From positions 682,001 through 746,000 of the forward strand of contig JAUIRK010000461.1 of the NCBI GenBank assembly GCA_030549495.1: DNA of 64,000 nucleotides, read 5' to 3'. The position numbers and the translations under genes were made by a program. The notes under the pieces were generated by a model. That model had not been told where the DNA came from. It saw only the letters and a list, made by a program, of their open reading frames with translations, and did not search any database. This DNA comes from Nectonema munidae. Taxonomy: Eukaryota; Nematomorpha; Nectonematoida; Nectonematidae. Shown in pieces: positions 47,813 through 58,316 of this stretch. Every line of letters begins with the position of its first letter. Position 1 is the first letter of the stretch.

Positions 47813-48760
47813 CAGTAATCCCTTTCTACTTCAAGGATTTTTCAAAGGGGTATGTATAACACCCGGTTGTACGTAGTTAAACTTTACTTTGTGCTGTGTA
47901 ATTTTTTTGATTTCTTTGCGTTTTTTACGCTCTGCAATGGCTCCCAACCAGGGTCAGACTAAACATCCCAAAACGCCAAATAATTCTAAAGCACTACAAA
48001 AAAGAGGGTTAGATAAAAAAAACCCGAAACACCCAGAAATAACAGGAAGCATCCCAAAATATGCCAAATAGTTCTAAAGCACTACAAAAAAAGGGTTCGA
48101 CTAAAAATCCCAGAAATAACTGAAAGCACCCCAAAACACGGCAAATAATTCTAAGGCACTACAAAAAAGATCAAAAAATTTGTCAAAACACCCCAAGCAT
48201 CACAAAACATTAGAAAACACCGCAAAAATCCCTAATCACCTCAAAAAACGACAAATATTTCTAAAGCACTACAAAAAAGATCCTTAAAACTTTCGAATTT
48301 TTTTGGGGTTTTTAGTCTAACCATCTTTTTTTATAATGCTTTAAAATTATTTGCTGTATTTTGGGGTGTTTAGTCTGACCGTCCCAACCTTGCTTTTTCG
48401 TCCTAGACTGATACTGAGCCTAAACGCAAACGAAAAATGATCACGATTGCAGGAAGATTAAACTTATGGATATTTTGAAGTAAGGGAGAAGTTGAGCTGC
48501 CATGGAGCGCCATTTTAGTGGTAACAAATTCATCGTTCGCTTCAAGAAGTACGAGGCTAGCATAAAGAAGACGGGTTTTCTCACCTTTAATAAGACGGCA
48601 AAGAAAGTGGTTACAGCTCGTAATAATATCATTGTCCCTATGGAAGCTGCTTTAGCCGTATGGATAACCGACTGCCGAAAGAAGAACATAGCCTTGAATT
48701 CGAACATTACCAAACCAAGGCTAGGAGCCTTTACTAGAATTTGACTGGTAACGAACTTGA
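47813..48760 (+). mobile_element. Tigger (CENP-B-like) transposon, 5' part, split by a MITE
   Basis: The left end is TA followed by CAGTAATCCCTTTCTACTTC, typical of Tigger/pogo termini. A start codon at 47937 (MAPN) is interrupted by the MITE at 47950-48382. After it the frame resumes through PKRKRKMITIAG, then MERHFSGN (48502), RFKKYEASIKKTG and ARNNIIVPMEAALAVWITDC ending at 48744, which is the helix-turn-helix DNA-binding region of Jerky/Tigger proteins. The catalytic domain and right end are absent; the copy appears truncated at about 48760. Confidence 0.8.
47950..48382. mobile_element. 433-bp MITE with tandem and inverted internal repeats
   Basis: The ends AGGGTCAGACTAAACATCCC and, in reverse, ACGGTCAGACTAAACACCCC agree at 18 of 20 positions. 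CCCAACC flanks both sides (47943-47949 and 48383-48389). Four direct copies of a unit containing AATTCTAAAGCACTACAAAAAA lie at about 47984, 48072, 48149 and 48259, and one inverted copy forms the right arm. It sits right after codon 4 of the Tigger reading frame. Confidence 0.85.
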
Positions 48761-49900
48761 AGAAGAGGATGAAACGCAACAGGGTGGATTCTTTCCTATT
48801 CAGTTGTATTTTGCTTTAAGTGAATCTTACACACAGTATCCCCATGCCGCAATAAAAATGGCAATGTTAATATATATCTAACAAGATGATAAGTTGTCTA
48901 CAAAAACATTAATTCTAATTTTGAACAAAATATCTTTTTAAACCTAATAGACCATGCCGGTTTCATTTATAATTTTTTATGCATAAATTATGACCAATTA
49001 TTGTAAATACATGTGACAACCTTAATGCCATAAAAAATATTTTATAAAAAAAACTAACAGAAATTGCAATCGTCATAACACCAATTAGAATCCATGATAA
49101 TGTAGGTTTCTAATTGAAAATTTCCCACCTTTTCATCATGTAAAAAATTTACATAGACGAAAGATCGGCCAACATTTAATTAATAAGTCAAACTATGACT
49201 TTCATTATTCCATGGTATTTGTTTGTGATTTGGTGTATTTTAGGGTGTCGGTCACGTGTTTCGGTGTGTAAATAAATTTTCAACTGAGTATTTTGATAGA
49301 CAGTTTTGGGTCAAAGGACAGACCCATAGAAGTAGCTGCAACTGGAATTCTATCTATTTGAAATTAAAAAAATTTCCTCCTTTTACAAATATATTTCTAA
49401 AAAACTCAAGATCTTACCGTATTAATTATATTGCATTTGGCATATAATTTTCTAGTCCAAGTTGTTCTGCCCATTGTTGTTGATGTTTCGTGGTCTTCGT
49501 TTGTATTTTTTTAGTTTCAAACGTATATCTTTTATCATTACTTTTCTTATTCCAGATCACTAACATAAATTATTACTATTTTTAAGTATCAAATACACTC
49601 TAAAAATTAAAAAAAAACAGTAAATAAAAGTAAGAAACTTTCGGATCTAAATAAAAAAAATTTTATTGAAAAAAAAGATTGCACGATATTTGAGATATAA
49701 ATTCTGACAAAATATGTTTTTTTTGGAATTATTCATAGCAAGTCTTATTTTCCATAAGATTTGACTTTACCTAAAGCGAAGATACTATATTAAAGTTATA
49801 TCAAAAATATGTATCAATTAATATTGCTTTCAAACGTAAAAAAATTAATTTGCCTATATGAGGTGAGCATACTTTTTCAGGCAAAAAAGGTTTTTTTCTG
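48761..49900. other. AT-rich intergenic DNA
   Basis: No gene or repeat is recognised. Confidence 0.35.
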
Positions 49901-49904
49901 TCCC

Positions 49905-50170
49905 GTGGCTTTTCTTCTCCGACTACAGGTTTTTCCCAAGTAGGGGGTCTGTGGTCATGATCTGTTTTCTCCATTTCCATCTATCATGAGCATCTTCATT
50001 TTTCAAACCAAGTTGTTTCGTGCTTTTTACCAACCCATCTCTTCGCTTTCTGTCCTCTCCTTCTCTTCCCCGTAACTGGTTATTCCAACGCCTGTCGAAA
50101 CATCTTTTTCGTTTTTCCTTAGCACATGACCATACCCTCGAAGTTTTCTTCTATTATTGCTAATACGATT
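49905..50170 (-). mobile_element. LINE 3' end (RTE/CR1-like)
   Basis: The minus strand reads KLRGYGHVLRKNE, then TGKRRRGQKAKRWVGK, then QLGLKNEDAHDRWKWRKQ in shifted frames. This G-H-x-x-R, GKRRRG-x-x-KxRW and DR..WR series is the conserved C-terminal tail of many non-LTR retrotransposon proteins. It is a short 5'-truncated copy, as LINEs usually leave. Confidence 0.72.
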
Positions 50171-50599
50171 TCTGTCACCATTGTCCTTCTCAACTCATTC
50201 TTTATTCTGTCTTTTAGATTCATGCCCAACAATATTCTTAACATTCTCATTTGTTTTTCTCCTTAATTGGGCAGAAATACTTCAAACACTTTACACAACT
50301 ACGACGTTCCATCAAAGTTTTTCCTTTAGCATTGATTTTCTGCAAACAGGGGTAAAACTCATCAAAGTGTTTACTCAATCCAAGATTTTTCATGTGCTGA
50401 GCTTGAAATAATGAGCCAAAATGTCCACTGATAAGCCCTGTTTTGTTGAAGAAATTCGAACCAGAGGAGGTAAAAACCTAAAAATAAAAGTTAAAGAACA
50501 AATACAGATGGAATTTTTTTTTCGAAAAATCATTCTGCATACTTTTATTATGTTTCAAATAAAGTTTTATTTGTTTTTAAAAAAATATTTATATATATA

Positions 50600-50660
50600 C
50601 AGTAGAATCTCCAAAAGTCAAAAATGGCGACACATGAGGTGTGTGAGGTAAACCAATATC
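50600..50660 (+). mobile_element. Pogo-like terminus (candidate)
   Basis: TA followed by CAGTAGAATCTCCAAAAGTC resembles pogo/Tigger ends. It may be the 3' end of the minus-strand element whose transposase-like fragment lies at 50880-51552, but no matching opposite end was found. Confidence 0.35.
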
Positions 50661-50879
50661 AGGGAGTTTATGATTGTAAACCCAGAAGTTTGCCAAGCTA
50701 TCGATATTTAAATTATGCAAAACAATTTTTTTAACCTGTCAGCTTACACTTGATAATTTGCAGAAGATACTGTAAATGACGTACGTGTTCATTTTTCCAG
50801 CTTTGCAACTTTTTGAAACAAGTACTTCACGTCTTTCTTTTGAAGGACTTATTCAGCGATCACAGGGAAGTTATCAATA

Positions 50880-51552
50880 ACTGTGTCAGACCATACACTT
50901 GCAAGAAGCTCTCCCGTTCAAGCTTCTTATAGCAATATAAGTTTAACATCTAATTGTGTTATCACTTTTACATACACTTTTTTTAACATACACTGAGGGT
51001 ATAAGTTTATGGCGAGTTCCAATTGGAAAATCATGATCTGGAAGTAATATTTTATATTCCAAATGCATCATAATATCAACTTGTTTTTTTAAAACTGGTA
51101 AACCGAAAGGTACTTTAGCTTTATCACCTTGCGAAAGCCAAACAAAGTTTTCTTCCGAGAAAAATTAAGCACTATTAGGGTACTCATACCAGCGGCTTGA
51201 AATGGCCTTCTGAGTTCCCTCGCATTTTCTTAACGTAAAATTGTAATACATCTTTTCTTCTAATTTATAATGTGATCAAATGAAATATGAATATTATTAT
51301 TGTTTTGTTTGTTATGCGAAATAAATTCTTATGAATTTCGTCAGTCAAGTCATCAAGTGTTTTAATTGAGCGATAAATTTCTGTCCTCCTTTTTTCATCT
51401 GCTTCTGAATTTGGCATAAGTATACTCAAAATGGCTGAATATAGTTCATTTATATCTTCCTTAGCTCTTCTACCGAAAACACCTTGTCGTGCTTGAAGTT
51501 TTTCTATTTTTTCAGCTACTTTTGGGTGATCGTCTTTTATTAACTTCAACAT
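50880..51552 (-). pseudogene. Transposase-like fragment, SQDDK family (superfamily unassigned)
   Basis: 51552-51265 gives a clean helical region including LQARQGVFGRRAKEDINELY and EKRRTEIYRSIKTLDDLTDE. After a gap, 51155-50993 is open and reads WLSQGDKAKVPFGLPVLKKQ, then MMHLEYKILLPDHDFPIGTR and HKLIPSVY, followed by TYIAIRS at about 50940. I recall this order (YRSIKTLDELT, then SQDDKA, LPDHD, HKLIPSVY, GPTYIAIRS) from repeated predicted proteins in arthropods and cnidarians that look transposon-derived. The second position of the presumed catalytic DD is Gly here. The copy is broken and lacks its C-terminal half. Confidence 0.6.
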
Positions 51553-51954
51553 TCTTTCTTTGTTTGTACGACTTTTTTTTTGGAAACTTTTTCAATAATT
51601 TTACGCCGTAAATGTTTTTTCTTATTTATGCTTTCTTTTTCAAGCGTTTCTACGCGTTTTTTTTATACATTTCATTGTTAATATTTATGAAAATAAATGT
51701 TTTTTCATTTCTTATTTTGTACTTTTATCCAATTTTTTGATAGATAAATTTATTTTACAAGAATTGACTAGATATGGTAGAATATTTTTAATTACATTAC
51801 AAATATAATACATATAAGAAGTCAAAAAATAGTGATTTTTTAATGTTTTAATGAAAAAAATGTAAAAATAAAAAAACAATCTTTACTTTTTTCAATCAAA
51901 ACTTCGCCAATTCAGGGTATTAACTTTTTGAATAAAGTATTGAACGCTTTCTTT

Positions 51955-52226
51955 CAGTAACGGATCCAAGGGGGATGGGGGAGATACCTCATAGGCCTAG
52001 GCCCCCTATGAAAAATGGCTTCGAAAATTACTCTTACATGTATAAAAAATAAATTTTTGCAATTTATTCATGGCAAAATAATGTTAAAAATATGAAAACA
52101 GGTAATTAATGATTCTAAATGACATAATACAGTAGTGGTATTCTCTGAAGACTTTTAGCAAAATTTCAAAAAAATTAAATAGATTTCGCCCCCCCCCCCT
52201 ATAAGAAATTTCTGGATCCACCACTG
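51955..52226. mobile_element. hAT MITE with perfect 8-bp duplication
   Basis: The 272-bp element starts CAGTAACGGATCCAAGGGGG and ends TCTGGATCCACCACTG. CTTTCTTT is present at 51947-51954 and 52227-52234. C and G runs lie just inside both ends. It is non-coding. Confidence 0.92.
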
Positions 52227-52234
52227 CTTTCTTT

Positions 52235-53555
52235 ACTTCCAGAGGATAAAATGTCCAAAAGGAACGTTGGATAGAATTATGATCGCAAATTTCCCGAAAT
52301 AGTTTTTAAAAAATAAAATTTGAAAAGTTCTGGGAAGTAATTAAATGTAAAAAATAAGCGTATTATACTTTTATGCTATAAATCTTTCACCTTATAAACT
52401 TATTTTCAGATAAATTATATAGTATACAACATAATATCGAACGTTATTATATGAATAATAGACAACCTAAAATATATATTAAACCAAGAGCACTAATAAG
52501 ATTTTGCTCACGGCAAACGCTTGTATATCTGCAATGCTTAATTTGACATCTACAAGACTCTCGGGCTTGAGTTGAGGCTGGCAGGCCTGTGGCTCCTTGT
52601 ATTCACTATCCTCTTTATTAGATAGAAGCTACCTCTAAAATCCTCAACATTTGAAGCCTGAACAAAGTTAGTCTTCCAAGGACATCTTTAATTGCTTGGC
52701 CACCCTTTTGTTTTAGGGCTGGTTTGTTTTTATTCACTATATTTAAATATCAAAAAATATTTTTAAAATTAAAAATCAATGTATTTTCTTTATATTTTGA
52801 TAAAAATAGTAATTTTTTAATTCAACTGTTTTAGGACGGATTGGATATATTCAAATCTCAAAAAAGTATTATTACAAAACAGTTTTTTTCTTTATATTTT
52901 GCCTTGCACGAAATATATTTAAAGAAAAATTGCAAAAAGTATTATAAAAAAGAATCATGATTTCGAATATTAGACAAATAAAAAAATCATTATCCAAAAT
53001 TTTTTATATAGTGTGTAAGTAGTGTCTTAGAGGATTTTATATAGTGAAAACCAAATTAAACAAATCTAAAAAACTTATATAAAATTTTTATATACAAATA
53101 TAGTTGAATTCTAGAAGTAACGTTGCAAAAAAAAATGAGAAATTGTTTATTTTGAAGAAAACTATATTGAATTTTAATTAAAAAACAAAAAAATTAACTT
53201 TTCATAAGATTTAAAAGGAATAATATTTCATTGAAAAATTAAATATTCTGAAATATTAACCGAAACTAGATATAACTTTGCAAAAAATAATAGTTTAAGT
53301 ATAGAATTAGTTTGGGGTAAAAATTGTATTCACAATCAAGGAACCATTAGTTTTGCAGCAGGTTTTAAACAAACCCGGTTTCAGTCTCGTAATTTTTTGG
53401 TTGAGAATTAAAATTTTTTAAAGCTGTAATTTTGAGTTTAGTTTGCGGAAGGTTTTAGTATACTTTATTAGTAAGATGTATTGAAAATCTTATATTGTGA
53501 TCGTATTACAGAGAGACTATATTATAGTTTTTATATATTATTTTATGGTTTAGCT
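52235..53555. other. AT-rich intergenic DNA
   Basis: No gene is recognised. A slightly more complex patch (52500-52730) has no family resemblance I can name. Confidence 0.35.
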
Positions 53556-53559
53556 GTTA

Positions 53560-53800
53560 AAAGAAACCACCCTATTTCCTGCTGTCAAGAAAGCTATTCT
53601 TATTTCATCTTCTTTGCCTGAAACGACATATACAGTGGAGAAGCATTTTAGCTGAGATCAACAATGAGCGATCAACGTCTTTCCGGTTTTTGTATGCTTA
53701 GTGCCCATCGTAATAAAATAAATAGCCATCTTATAGAACTAAAAAACAAAGTGATTTATATATTTGGCAAAAATCACGGTCGAATTGAATTTTTGTTTCA
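53560..53800 (+). pseudogene. hAT transposase C-terminal fragment
   Basis: The plus strand reads AILISSSLPETTYTVEKHFS, then after a frameshift STMSDQRLSGFCMLSAHRNK. Together these match the hAT dimerisation domain (P.S....E..FS....ST....RL..L..L..HR). The rest of the element is not visible. Confidence 0.7.
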
Positions 53801-55469
53801 ACAGTAGCGCAACTAATAATATAAATACTGTATTAATCTGCTAAAAATGTATAATTTTTCAAATTTATTTTTTCTTTTTGTGTTTTTGTCGCATTATTTC
53901 ACTCACTGTGAACGCCATTGGTCTCATTGAATACAAATTTGAGATTGAATATTGATTAAAATAATCTTTCATATAAAGTTTAAATTACAAGAGAATTTTT
54001 ATTGTAGTTATAAAACTTTGGATTTAAAATGGTTTATTTATATTCTGTTCATAGTTGAGCCGATGCAATAGCTTAAATATTTTTTGACCGTTATTTTCCT
54101 CTTTTTAATTCAAATGATGTTATGTAAATGTTTGAAGTTCTATACTAACATTTAAACCCGAAATTTCACTACGTTATAATATATATATATATTAACACGT
54201 AAACTTATAGACTTTTGCATTGTATAATTAATAACTACTTGCTTTCATAATATATAAATTTCATATGTGCCTCCTCATTCTTACATTAAATTGCGAAAAA
54301 TTTGTTATTTATTATATTCAGAAGTTGCTCAACCTGGTTGCCTAAACCTAAGCCCAAAAATCTCTTATACTTTTTCTAATACTTCGTTAAACATAGAGTT
54401 CATTAAAAATTGCCTTCCTATCTCTTTTCAAAAACATAATAATTTTTACCAAGTTGTCTTCCAATTTTTATAACTTCAAATCTAACAAGGAGCAATTATA
54501 GAAAGTTATAAATTAAAAGCACAATCTAGATAATTGAAAGAATATTCAAAAACAGAATGACTTTAACCCCGTTTATTATTTCAAATCAAGCACGGAGCAA
54601 ACTTTTTTATAAAGTATAAACAGTATCAAATTAAATACACCTGAAAGTGTAGCTATACTTAAACCACAATGATATTTACACCGTTTTCTCCCATCATAGA
54701 TGGAGCAAATTTTATCCTAAACGGTAGTAATATGTAATTGATTATAGTGAATATTACTATGATAGATTAGTGGATTGCTTTATCCTTTTGAGGTTTAGAA
54801 AGATTATACTAGATAAAATTATAAGAATTTATTGGATTACTCAATTCTTTTGTGAGTATAGAAGATAACGTGTAAAAATTTTAAGGTGTTGTCTCCCGTG
54901 TTCAACCCCTTGAGGTTATAGAAGATACTATCTATATACATATATAGAGTAGAAGAGATATTTGTGTACAATAAGAGTTAATTAAGCAGATTTAGGGCTA
55001 TATAAGAACAAAATAAGTGAAGATTTTAGTCTGATTCAGTAACCCCAACTAAAACGGCAACAATCTTAAAACCGGGACATCAAAATAAAAAATAAATTTG
55101 TAGTCCCAATTTTAAGGAGATAGTTAATATGTAAAAATAAATAAATCTTTTTTAATTTTGTTAAGTGTGATGCTTTAATTGCTACATAAAAAAAGTAATG
55201 AATTCTCTTTCTCCTGTTTTTTTGCTCTAAATTTATTCTCTGATATTTGTATTTATTCTTATTTAATTTATTTTTTAAGATTTCAATTTTTACATTTGCT
55301 TTTCGTATAATAAAAAATTATTAGTTTTTTTAGATTCGAATACCCAAAGATGTGTTTTAAATTCTTTGGACACTCGCAAAAAGCATTTTATATCAAATAA
55401 GAATATACATTATTTTTTAAAATTTATCTTTAGTTTTTACTTAAGTTTAACAGATCCTTTATATAATTA
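53801..55469. other. AT-rich intergenic DNA with short (TA)n
   Basis: No gene is recognised; a (TA)n tract lies at about 54178-54192. Confidence 0.35.
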
Positions 55470-56821
55470 CAGTGTTGCCAGGCATATTTTATCAAAAATC
55501 CGTAGACGCAAAATTTTGGGTGGTCCGAGGCTCTTCATTTTTATTATATCTCTAAGTAATAGTATCCCAAATCGTGAAATTTTTTAAGTATGGTGCCTTT
55601 TTACATATAGTAAATCACTGAAAACTATATTTTATTCTAAAATCAACATAAACAAAATAAAAAATTGAATTAAACTATAGAAAAATGAAAACACAATATT
55701 TATAATAAAAAAAGTAACGAAAAAAATGATGAAAAATGCAATATATTACACTGCCTTGATTGCCTTAAATATTCCATCACTTAGGGGTTACACTTGTAGA
55801 ATTGATAACACTTTCTTGAGGCTCGTATTTATAACATGATTCTGCTCGATCATTGTTTTTGATGTGTAATTGGCCTGAGGTGGTATCTAAATCAAGCTGG
55901 TTCCTTTTATCAGTTTTTATATTGTTAATCATGCTGTAATGGAAAAAACATAAGATATAGCAAATAAAAAACGGATTTGAAGTAATTTCATACTTGAAGA
56001 AGCGTTCACAATCGGCAATAAAAATAAAAGTGGAAACCTGAATTTTTCATCTGAAGTTTGCACTTTCGCAAGCTTTCCCAAAAAAGATCAACCTCAAAAT
56101 TCTCAAAGCCATCAGGAAATTTGAAAAACTGATAATCTAAAAACTCATCAGTCAGTTTATCTATTTCATCAGTTTTTACGATATGAGGAAATCTAACTTA
56201 AGCATGTACTTAAACTTTTGGCGATGGATGAGTCTGGAGAGAGTCTTGGCAATAACTCGGTAAAATGGTCAGAAATGAGAAAAGATAAATTATGCTCAAC
56301 TAGCCAGTTTCAAAATATAACTTCTCATTTTTTCACGGGATCATCATTTTCTTTTTTTTCATAAAAAGATTGAAAGCTTTTTTCTATATTTTTTGCATTT
56401 TTCATGCGAATAACTGTTTTAGCATGCTTTTCGAGATCAAATCCACCACTTACAACCAACAATTTCTTAGAACATAAAATACAAAATGCTGAGCCTTCCA
56501 AACCACCTTTTTTGAGCCAATCTAATTTCTTTTCCCTCTCTTTTTTGTAAGATTGATCATATTTTCTCGTTTTAAGTTTTTTAGGAGAAAAAACTTCAGA
56601 AACATAATTATCGGAATCAGACATAGTCTTGAAATTTAATATAAAAAAATATATTTTGTTTAAAAATTGGCGCTCTCATTTCAGTATTTAAAACCAAGAA
56701 AAATAAAATGAAGAAAAATTTTTTTTTATGATTTTATTAAAAGCTAAAAAAATTCGAAGAACCGAAAAATCTGGAAGAGTCAAAAATTCGTTCGGAAAAA
56801 TCCGTAGATCTGGCAACACTG
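55470..56821 (-). mobile_element. Internally deleted hAT transposon with both termini
   Basis: The ends are CAGTGTTGCCAG at 55470 and its exact reverse complement at 56810-56821, with TAATTA on both flanks (55464-55469, 56822-56827), part of an expected 8-bp duplication. ATCCGTAGA follows at both ends. Inside, the minus strand encodes an N-terminal BED-like finger protein (56624-56325). Further on, about 56310-56120, it reads WLVEHNLSFLISDHFTELLP and then DKLTDEFLDYQF, the start of the core joined directly to the C-terminal half. Most of the catalytic core is missing. Confidence 0.82.
56325..56624 (-). pseudogene. hAT transposase N-terminus with BED-like zinc finger
   Basis: The 99-codon open frame starts MSDSDNYVSEVFSPKK, followed by KYDQSYKKEREKKLDWLKKG and FCILCSKKL...LEKHAKT. 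C-x2-C and the first His of a BED/U1-like finger are present, but the second His expected about five residues later is replaced. Its relatives are hAT transposases that open with KYNxxYxxEW and the same finger. It is the upstream end of the element at 55470-56821. Confidence 0.72.
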
Positions 56822-57179
56822 TAATTAAACATTTTCTATGCAATTTATTTAAAAAATTAAATTAGGGCTTACTTGTAATTAATATTCTAAAATATAGCAA
56901 TTATAAGAGTTTTAATTTTGACCTTGAGAATTTATGTGGAAATTTGATTCATCTCCCTTAATCATATTTGATTGCTTATAAAAATTTAAATTTCGATAAT
57001 TTGAGCAAAAAGTCAATTGACCTTTATGGATTAGTGGTTTGCGCAGCTCTGATTTTTCGTACTGCAATGACTGCATCAAAATGGAATTTAGCTGCGCTGT
57101 ACGGAAAAATCGCGTTTAGCAAAGTTAAAAAAAATCAATTTTTGATAGTTTTAAGTTTCTTTCACTTGGCAAACTAATT

Positions 57180-57603
57180 GCCATTAAGCAGAAAATATTT
57201 CAAGTAATTTTTGATAGCTTTATAATCATCACAATATATTAGTGTATTCTAATATACTTATTGAATTAGCATTTTAAAACTAATTAAAAGTTTTCTTAAA
57301 AGGTCTTATATCTTCAACAGGATTCAAACAATTTCTTATTTTTGATACTTGAAATAGAACTTGTGCATTTTTTCAATAAAATTTTTTGACCAGAAATAAT
57401 TTTACATGTATGCTTTGCCATACTTGTACTTTTTTACCTTTATTTTTAAAAACTTGATAACATTTGTTGCAAGTTACATATACTAAATCTTCTTTTATTC
57501 CATTCACTATCCCAAAATTGTCCCTTATTTCTGATTTAGCATTAATCAAAAATGTCAACTTATATTGCTTTAAGTGCAATTTTTCAATGCTTGTATTATT
57601 CAT
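57180..57603 (-). pseudogene. hAT N-terminal BED-finger fragment
   Basis: 57603-57373 reads KSEIRDNFGIVNGIKEDLVY and then VTCNKCYQVFKNKGKK...WQSIHV. The SxxWxxF-like lead followed by Y-V-x-C-x2-C and a downstream His is the BED zinc finger of hAT transposases. No core or termini were identified, so it is a short relic. Confidence 0.6.
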
Positions 57604-57604
57604 C

Positions 57605-58176
57605 AGTATAACCAGATATAATATATATTTATGGCAAGAATTTATTGAATATAAATGGAATTAAGAATTTTAATTAAAGTTTGAAAATAGTGAACGATTT
57701 TCGCAATATTTTTACTTCATAATGAGCGGTTTTTGAATTTCACTAGGTGATTTTGACAAAAAGATCGAGAAACTATCCTACATTACATCATACATATATC
57801 GTATCTTCCTTATGCAAGGAATTTCTTCTAGAACTATCTGTCAACTTGATTTAATTGTTCAATTACTTACTGTTATGTGGTCAGTTAGAAATAGTACTTC
57901 ACTTTATCATATGCAGTGTGGAAGTTAAGTCCAACCTGCATTCAAATGCATGTTACGCACTTCTACTACACCAATTTAAGAACTTAAAAACTGCATCTGC
58001 GCTGCTTTTTTTTAAAACCCTTTTACTGCAACTGCACGACGCAGACTTCTAAATAACTATCTAAAATGAATGTACATTATACGAGATTTAATCGTATGTG
58101 TACAGGGTTTGGGAGTCAAAGGGAAAATATCCGACTCTCAATCCTAGTACTACAAAAATTCAGCTCCAACGCCAAA
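57605..58176. other. AT-rich intergenic DNA
   Basis: Nothing recognised. Confidence 0.35.
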
Positions 58177-58316
58177 TACTGTATATGCCGGTGTGTAAGT
58201 CAACCCCCAATTTTATAACAAAATCGTAAAAAAAAATATATGTTCTTTGTGTAAGTCGACCCAGGATTTCAAACAAGAAGTAAGTTTAAGCATAGAAGAA
58301 ATTGAAAGTAGATCTA

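Noticed and set aside
47889-48071. Plus-strand frame beginning MCCVIFLIS..., with Lys/Pro/Asn-rich repeats
   Set aside because: Most of it reads through the MITE at 47950-48382; only MAPN near 47937 belongs to the Tigger frame.
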